Source: Denticeps clupeoides
Taxonomy: Eukaryota; Chordata; Actinopteri; Clupeiformes; Denticipitidae
Length of the DNA: 64,000 nt
Assembly: GCF_900700375.1 (NCBI RefSeq)
Contig: NC_041717.1
Span: 16,319,090 to 16,383,089 of the forward strand
Direction: 5' to 3'
A program made the position numbers and the translations under genes. This document shows, piece by piece, positions 57,964-64,000 of the stretch; positions within the stretch are counted from its first letter, which is position 1; each line of letters begins with the position of its first letter. The notes beneath the pieces were generated by a model. The model made no database searches and was not told where the DNA came from. It saw only the letters and a program-made list of their open reading frames with translations.

Positions 57964-57977
57964 GTTACCATGACAAC
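57964..57977 (+). promoter_or_regulatory. RFX X-box-like motif, MIF4G copy D
   Basis: GTTACCATGACAAC with inverted CCAAT downstream; CTCF-like motif at 57860-57877. Confidence 0.5.
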
Positions 57978-58243
57978 CGTAAACAAAACACAGAGTCCTG
58001 ATTGGACGAGGAGCTCTTAATTAAATAAAACGTGTTAAAAAGTTTCAGTTGCTTGCCAACCTCACTTGACTGCTTGCGGCCGCTCGCTTTCAAGCCTTTT
58101 TCTCGAAATCTCGAACTGCTACATTTTTATTGTTAATTCTATTGCTTCTTACAACCTTCTACAATTTTAACTCGCTGTTTTCTTCCAGGATACTGTAGTT
58201 GCGTGTTATTGTTGTGTTATTAACACTTTTTCTTTTCAGCACC

Positions 58244-59236
58244 ATGAGCGCTCCTCCCCGAGACCAATTCGGGCTCCACCGGGCTGAAAAGCCCTGGCGG
58301 CCGAAAAGGATGATGGCGACGCGCGGCCTTGTGAGCGGAACGCGGCGGCTGCTGCTCCACCTCCGCACGGCGCTGAACAAGATCACCGAGCGCAACTTCC
58401 ACCGGCAGGTGGAGAAGGTGGTGGCGCTCAACATCACCACCAAGGAGCGGCTGCTGCTGCTGGTCGACGCCGTGCTGACCAAGGCCGTCACGGAGCCCAA
58501 GTTCTCCGGGGTCTACGCGCAGCTGTGCGCCGACCTGCAGCGGCTCCGCGTCCCCGGAGCCGACGCGACCTTCGCCGGCCTCCTGCTGAGCCGCGTCTGG
58601 AGGGAGTTCCGCGGGGAGCCGGGACGAGCAGGCGGAGCCCCGCAGCGCCAACTGGGGCTCGTCAGGTTCATCGCGGAGCTCTTCAAGGTGAACCTGGTGG
58701 CGGAGACCATCGTTCACAGCGGCATCCAGCGGCTTCTCCAGGACCCCACCGCGGCGAGCCTGGAGTGCCTGTGCGGCCTGCTGCCGCGCGTCTGCCACGC
58801 CCTGGAGAGGTCTCGCGTGGAGCGCTACCTCCAGGAGGTGGAGGAGTTCGTGGGGCCGAGGAGGAGGAGGAGGACCTCGTTCCAGCTGCGCTTCAGGCTG
58901 CAGGACACGCTGGACGAGTGCAGCCTCCGGCTCCGCAGGCAGGAGAAGGCGGTGAGCAGGGAGCGTCCGGTGGAGGGAAGGCCTCTGTGGACCATGGATG
59001 GAGAGCAGGAGTCTGTGAGCAGGGAGGTGAAGGTGGTGAGCAGGGAGCGTACGGTGGAGGGTAGGCCTCTGTGGGCCATGGATGGAGAGCAGGAGTCTGT
59101 GAGCAGGGAGGTGAAGGTGGTGAGCAGGGAGCGTACGGTGGAGGGTAGGCCTCTGTGGGCCATGGATGAAGTGGAGTTGGTGCGCAGGCCGGTGAAGGCG
59201 CGTCTGGGCCCGAGAACAGCGCCATGCTGCGTTTAA
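58244..59236 (+). CDS. MIF4G-only eIF4G-like protein, copy D (330 aa)
   Basis: The shortest copy. The MIF4G part differs from copy A by one visible substitution (LLLLVDAV for LLLVVDAV). The tail has only three cores (GRPLWTMD, then two TVEGRPLWAMD) and ends EVELVRRPVKARLG as copy C. Same acceptor and start. Open throughout, so the tail repeat number is not needed for an open frame. Confidence 0.82.
   Translation: MSAPPRDQFGLHRAEKPWRPKRMMATRGLVSGTRRLLLHLRTALNKITERNFHRQVEKVVALNITTKERLLLLVDAVLTKAVTEPKFSGVYAQLCADLQRLRVPGADATFAGLLLSRVWREFRGEPGRAGGAPQRQLGLVRFIAELFKVNLVAETIVHSGIQRLLQDPTAASLECLCGLLPRVCHALERSRVERYLQEVEEFVGPRRRRRTSFQLRFRLQDTLDECSLRLRRQEKAVSRERPVEGRPLWTMDGEQESVSREVKVVSRERTVEGRPLWAMDGEQESVSREVKVVSRERTVEGRPLWAMDEVELVRRPVKARLGPRTAPCCV
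58943..59179 (+). repeat. 84-bp in-frame coding minisatellite, MIF4G copy D
   Basis: Three cores at regular 84-base spacing. Confidence 0.9.
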
Positions 59237-59682
59237 ACGCTCCACTTTGTTTATTTCAATTTATTACTTCCAATTGGCACCGAGCAAAATTTACACGTGA
59301 CGGTCGTATAGAAGATAAATACATTAGTCTATTTATTTCAATCATTTAAATATTTTAAGCTAATTGGCAACAACTAGATCAATTTATAATGAGAGATGTG
59401 ACGTGACCAGGCCTAGAATAAAATAAGCAGAGCGATAATTACACAAATTAAAATTAGAATAGTATTAGTAATAGTAATCCTGTTGTATCCTGTAGTTTTA
59501 GTAGTTAATAGTAATAGTATTGTAGAATACACTCGGAGGCTGGTTAACTGGGGAGAAAACTCCCCCAAAGCCAAAAACATCCGGTTCAAAGCAAACCTCT
59601 GGACAGACGGCTGAACATCTTTACCACGTTCTCCCCCTTTCTGTTCTCATCCGTGGCCCACCCACTACCTTTTTTCCACCAA

Positions 59683-60098
59683 ATGAAGGTGATCCAAAGC
59701 AACAGCATCGTGGTTACCGGGAGGGCGAAGTGGAAATTGGTGAGTATTGCCCTGGTCCTCCAACTCCAGTTAATTTGAGTGTAATGTTCCCTCATTTCTT
59801 TCTACAGGTGACTTGGGAGCAGCATTCAGCTTCGGCGACATCCACAGAAGAAGCGAACTCTCCGGTGTTCCCCACTGGTGGGTCCTCCTGAGAGGAAGGA
59901 ACTACTGAGTGCCTTGGTCTCTTTTCCAGACCTCATGTGTATATATGTTTGTGGTTTGTATAGGATGGCCCGGAGGCGATTGTCGCCGTGACCATAGGAC
60001 CTTTCAACTGCCTTTGTCACATCCGGTCACTGGGCATCACCGCTATTGAAATGGCAGAAGAGCCGCCTCCCAATACCGATATGGACCAGGAAATGTAA
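59683..60098 (+). pseudogene. Kinase-like exon remnants, copy D
   Basis: Same pieces; TAA end kept; small changes in the leader. Confidence 0.58.
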
Positions 60099-60204
60099 TC
60101 CAGGAGCAGTAACCATCACTGGTGAGTCCATTTTATGGGTGACGGAAAAATTCATTCAGCAAAAACCTCGAACTCTTACACACATTCAGTAATCCTGTAG
60201 CCTC

Positions 60205-61252
60205 ATGGTGGCGCTGCTGGATAAGATGGAGGAGGAGAGGCAGATTGGGACTGAGAGACACTCATCAGAACATGGGGTTTCATTTGGTCCGCTGACTAAA
60301 ACAGTCCAGACCTGCTTTTATTCTTCTGAACAGGTCCGCTGTCCCGTCCTCTTGTTCTGCTATAATGCTGTGATAGTAGAATTGACAGAAGGAAAGAAGG
60401 TTCTATGGGTGTGGGGTGGATAATTTGAGCTAAAGCAAAATGTTCTCTCATATGGTCCAGTGTGTTGCATGTCTTGATCACAGAAAATGAGGAAAATAAC
60501 AAGAGAAGAGAACATCCAAACCTGTTCTTAGTAGGAATTAATACATTGTTCATAGTAAATCATTTTCTGCCATCCTTCCTAAGAAAACCAGGCAGGCAGT
60601 CATTCCCGAGGACCAGGAGAAGGAGGAGGAGAGGCAGATTGGGACTGAGAACCACTCACCAGAACAACATGGGGTGGCATTTGGCCTGCTGACTAAAACT
60701 AACAGGTAATAAATACCCTGTCATGTCCTGCCCCAATCTCTTTCTGGTCAATTCTGAATTTATTTCTGTCTGTGTGTTGCAGGATGTGCCCAGAAACACG
60801 GACACCTCTTCTGTCTACAGTCCTGTAGCCAGCAGGTCTTTCATTTTCTTTTGCATCAGTTTGCTGAGTGTATACTCTGTGTGCCCCACCACTGGCACAA
60901 GAAAAGGTGACATGAGAGGGGGGAATAGGAATATATGTCGAGATGTTGATGTGAATGTTTCTGTGTTTAGACATCCTGGATAAGCTTTGCTGTCAATGCT
61001 GATTTGTGGAAACATGACCTACAATGGGTAATTATATTAAATTCTACAAATTATTTTTCCAGATACGTTGATTAATCCAGATTGATTGCTTAAAGCACAT
61101 AATGAAAAAAGAAATATGTAAACATTTTATTTGACATGTTTTTTTTAAATGTTCAGATTTCCTGCAACAGTTGCAACAAGTGGTTCCATCAGGGATGCGT
61201 CACCTCTCCAGCAGTGGACAAAGAATAGCTCTTTCCTGTTTGCATTGTCTAA
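60205..61252 (+). pseudogene. Exon-like series with broken PHD finger, copy D
   Basis: As copy A, with which it shares AGCAAAAACCTCG upstream. PHD piece from 61157, TAG at 61226-61228, followed by LFPVC, so one Cys of the CPVC pair's surroundings has also changed. Confidence 0.5.
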
Positions 61253-61921
61253 AGTGTTGTAAATTAATGTAAAGCGTTCTCATTGTTTTTTTTATTTTGT
61301 TGTGTTGAATTTTTTTTATACTTTATTTATATTTCTGCTGTATGTTCAATTGATTTTATTAAAATTGTACATAGTTCCATTTTGAATTTGAATTAAATTA
61401 TTTTAATTTAATTGCTGTTGCATAAACTTGTGAATTTATATTTAAGAAATTATATTTAACCCACATTACACTATTTATCAATATGAATATCTTTAAACAC
61501 GTGAAATGTTAATTTTGGTTTGAGATTTTTTTGAATGCTCATAGATTCCCTATCTGACAAATATTTTGTCAAATAAAATTGTAAAATATTTATCAGGATT
61601 TGTGTGTATTTTGAAATTCTGCAATAAATTGTCCTTCCACTGTTACATACTGACTGGTTATTGTGTTTAAATGTGGCTCTGTTAAAGAGGAGGGGTCCAG
61701 TTCACCTTCATTTCCATGTCTAATAAAATCAGTTCTTCAGCAATAAAGATCTGTTTCTAAATATAAATGTGATCGTATTACTACTGTACGCAGTCACAGA
61801 CATTCAACTGACAATTAGTGATGCGTTAACAAACATAAGTCATCAGTAAGTAGTACAAAAAGAAACAAATGGAAATTATAAAGATACAATAATACAGTGT
61901 GTGTGTGGTGTAAACAGTTGT

Positions 61922-62061
61922 CACGTGACGCGAGTATGAGATTCTTTCACTTTCTTATTATTCCGGGTTAAATATGCAGCATTGGAAGCGATACGCTTCC
62001 TACGTCTGCTGACGTAACGCCGTGCTGATGACGTCACCAAGCCCCCAGGTTTCGCTTTCAC
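61922..62061. promoter_or_regulatory. Promoter-like island with ISRE, CRE and E-box motifs, spacer 4
   Basis: CACGTG (61922-61927), TTTCACTTTC (61945-61954), TGACGTCA (62029-62036) and GGTTTCGCTTTCAC (62048-62061), in the same order as in spacer 1. Confidence 0.5.
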
Positions 62062-62181
62062 ACGCCGCTGATGTTTTCATTTTTCCGGGTGAGAGATCTT
62101 CCGTCTAAAACTTCTAAATTCACTCACGCAAGTAACTGCGCACCAGCGATGCTCGGGGTTCAAGCTGATTTTTATTACACA

Positions 62182-62712
62182 CAGTACAGGCCAAAGGTTT
62201 GGACACAACTTCTCATTCAATGTGTTTTCTTTATTTTCATGACCATTTACATTTGTAGATTCTCACTGAAGGCATCAAAACTATGAATGAACACATGTGG
62301 AGTTATGTACTTAACAAAAAGTGGAGACCTGGCCTCCACAGTCACCGGACCTGAACCCAATCCAGATGGTTTGGGGTGAGCTGGACCGCAGAGTGAAGGC
62401 AAAGGGGCCAACAAGTGCTAAACACCTCTGGGAACTCCTTCAAGACTGTTGGAAAAGCATTTCAGGTGACGACCTCTTGAAGCTCATCGAGAGAATGCCA
62501 AGAGTGTGCAAAGCAGTAATCAGAGCAAAGAAACTAGAATATAAAACATGTTTTCACCTTTTTTATTTCACCTTTTTTTGTTAAGTACATAACTCCACAT
62601 GTGTTCATTCATAGTTTTGATGCCTTCAGTGAGAATCTACCAACGTAAATGGTCCTGAAAATAAAGAAAACACATTGAATGAGAAGTTGTGTCCAAACTT
62701 TTGGCCTGTATT
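62182..62712 (+). mobile_element. Tc1/mariner remnant, spacer 4
   Basis: Both ends present, and the longer transposase 3' fragment is kept (open at 62321-62584: PPQSPDLNPIQMVWGELDRR, then DDLLKLIERMPRVCKAV). Still far too short to be autonomous. Confidence 0.85.
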
Positions 62713-63154
62713 GAGAATATATATATTTCAACGTGTAGGAAATAGTTTGCAGTCTGCAAACCTCTTCTTTATTTAAGTATTTGTTTTCTGTGCATTAAAT
62801 ACGACACAGTTTTAATGCTCTGATTGTGCAGCCAGACCATTCATGACCGACCAACACAATTCCCTGGATTTGTGCGTTGCTGCACCATTACAACATTTGT
62901 TCATTTTGCATGAAATGTAAGTTCTGGTTTATTTTGTAGTCACAACTGTTGTCTAGTATTCAATATTGTGTGTTACAATAAAAAATGTCTTCCTGGATCA
63001 GGCTTTAATACAGCAAAGCCAGGAGCAATCACATAATATTAATTAGTTATTAATTGTGAAATCATCTATTCTATTTTTTTTGTGAAGTGCTGCTTTTTTT
63101 ATTTTTGTTGGAATAGCTGATGACAAGCTGGAAGCTGCTGCGATGGACTTTACA

Positions 63155-63309
63155 GAGCAAGAGAAGATTTGGCTGGAAAACATTTCCTCTGAGGTTCTTC
63201 TTTTCTTCTGCTTTTGTCTGATGATTGAGATGATGAGAGTATCTGCTGGATCAGGAGGTCATGCTCCTCCTGCTGCCTTCTCGCCTCTTCTCTTAGATGC
63301 CTGAAGGCC
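63155..63309 (-). pseudogene. Cut copy of the unrecognised minus-strand exon, spacer 4
   Basis: Identical to the 3' part of 39175-39543 up to GATGCCTGAAGGCCC, where the similarity stops and unique sequence begins. This is the right edge of the tandem array. Confidence 0.6.
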
Positions 63310-63482
63310 CCGGGCTCAGTGACCAGGAGAAATGCCTTCGCCGACTCGGAGAGCCGCAGAGCGTGGTGGAGTCACTTTACTTCCAGCTGACCGCCTCCAT
63401 CCGCTTCGGGCTTGCTGGCCGGAAGAACTCTGAGTCCGTGCCTAAGAAGTCAGTGCAGATGAGGGTTCCAGAGGGGAAGTGA
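63310..63482 (+). other. Possible exon at the array edge, unrecognised
   Basis: Open plus frame in unique sequence: SDQEKCLRRLGEPQSVVESL, then YFQLTASIRFGLAGRKNSES, ending VQMRVPEGK and TGA. GC-rich, without low-complexity bias and with protein-like composition. A possible acceptor (GGGCTCAG) lies at its start. No family recognised; could be the final exon of the next host gene or a broken piece. Confidence 0.35.
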
Positions 63483-63484
63483 AG

Positions 63485-63665
63485 TTATTGTCATTGTGAA
63501 ACGCTGCAGCACAGCACACAGTGACACGGTGAAATGTGTCCTCTGTAACTAACCATCACCCTTGGTGAGCAGCGGGCAGCCATGACAGGCGCCCAGGGGG
63601 GCAGCGTGTGGGGACGGTGCTTTGCTCAGTGGCACCTTCTGATTACCCGGTCCTCCACCACCGTT
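63485..63665 (-). mobile_element. SINE, family B
   Basis: Reversed copy: GTCATTGTGAAACGCTGCAG, ACCATCACCCTTGGTGAGCA, GCTTTGCTCAGTGGCACCTT. A reversed A-box end (GGCCTAGCGGGCAAGGAAGC, 63781-63800) may belong to it after an intervening unrelated stretch. Confidence 0.7.
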
Positions 63666-63814
63666 CAAAAACACACGCCCAACGTGGGGCAGCGGACTGG
63701 ACTGCTGTCGTTGCAGATGTGCGCTGGAGGAGCTGCTGCTACATGCACCTCCCACCACTTGATTATTTCTCTCAGTGGTGGCCTAGCGGGCAAGGAAGCA
63801 CACTCGTAACTTTA

Positions 63815-63885
63815 CTTTACTTTACTTTTACTTTATTTAGCAGACGCTTTTATCCAAAGCGACTTACAAGAGGAAGACACCAGCA
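63815..63885 (-). mobile_element. L2-type tail fragment
   Basis: TTTAGCAGACGCTTTTATCC and AAAGCGACTTACAA, the reversed tail common to fish L2 LINEs and their SINEs, after a (TTTAC)n run. Confidence 0.6.
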
Positions 63886-64000
63886 ATTCTCGTTCGATTC
63901 TTATAGAATATTGACAATATTGAATATTACAAACTAAGAGCCCTGATAAGGCTCAACTTGTCAGCTAAGAGCGTGCTCAGAGATTGTTAAGTGCTAGACG

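Noticed and set aside
16690-59236. Recoding or frameshifting as the reason for tail variation
   Set aside because: Each copy is a simple open frame with whole-codon repeat changes; none is needed.

Overview
The window is nuclear DNA from a teleost fish. The evidence is a vertebrate-type multi-exon gene for cytosolic threonyl-tRNA synthetase (tars1, 19 coding exons, GT/AG introns) set among typical fish repeats: tRNA-derived SINEs with L2-type tails, an L2-like LINE, Tc1/mariner and piggyBac remnants, a MITE, CA microsatellites and Ty3/gypsy LTR elements. I cannot name the species.

Layout. 1-6600 is a repeat-rich flank with no gene I can support. 6630-6821 is the tars1 promoter and 6822-15306 is the complete tars1 gene (724 codons). 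Just downstream begins a block that occurs four times in the window: (i) a Tc1 remnant, (ii) an upstream region with a CTCF-like motif, an RFX X-box-like motif and a CCAAT box, (iii) an intact GC-rich gene for a short eIF4G-like MIF4G protein with an 84-bp in-frame tail repeat, and (iv) a decayed stretch with exon-like pieces resembling a germinal-centre (MAP4K4/TNIK-like) kinase and a PHD finger. The last three copies of the block are each preceded by a 3' part of tars1: from intron 11 in copy B, and from just upstream of exon 10 in copies C and D. The MIF4G genes lie at 16690-17973, 34100-35593, 45970-47277 and 58244-59236. They encode 427, 497, 435 and 330 residues and differ mainly in tail repeat number (6, 9, 7 and 3).

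The spacers between units differ. Spacer 1 holds a 9.1-kb Ty3/gypsy element (20633-29778) that itself carries a smaller LTR element, followed by a promoter-like island with two ISRE-like sites, a CRE and an E-box. Spacers 2 and 3 hold an unrecognised minus-strand terminal exon, an LTR remnant and a piggyBac remnant; in spacer 3 the piggyBac is further split by another LTR and a 45-bp GC-rich minisatellite. Spacer 4 has the island again and runs into unique sequence near 63309.

The most interesting system is this young tandem array: a housekeeping synthetase gene whose 3' half has been copied repeatedly together with a MIF4G-only gene that stays open in all four copies while its tail changes length. 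Copy-specific differences group the copies differently along the unit, which points to gene conversion or unequal exchange. Expression and function of the MIF4G genes cannot be shown from sequence alone.
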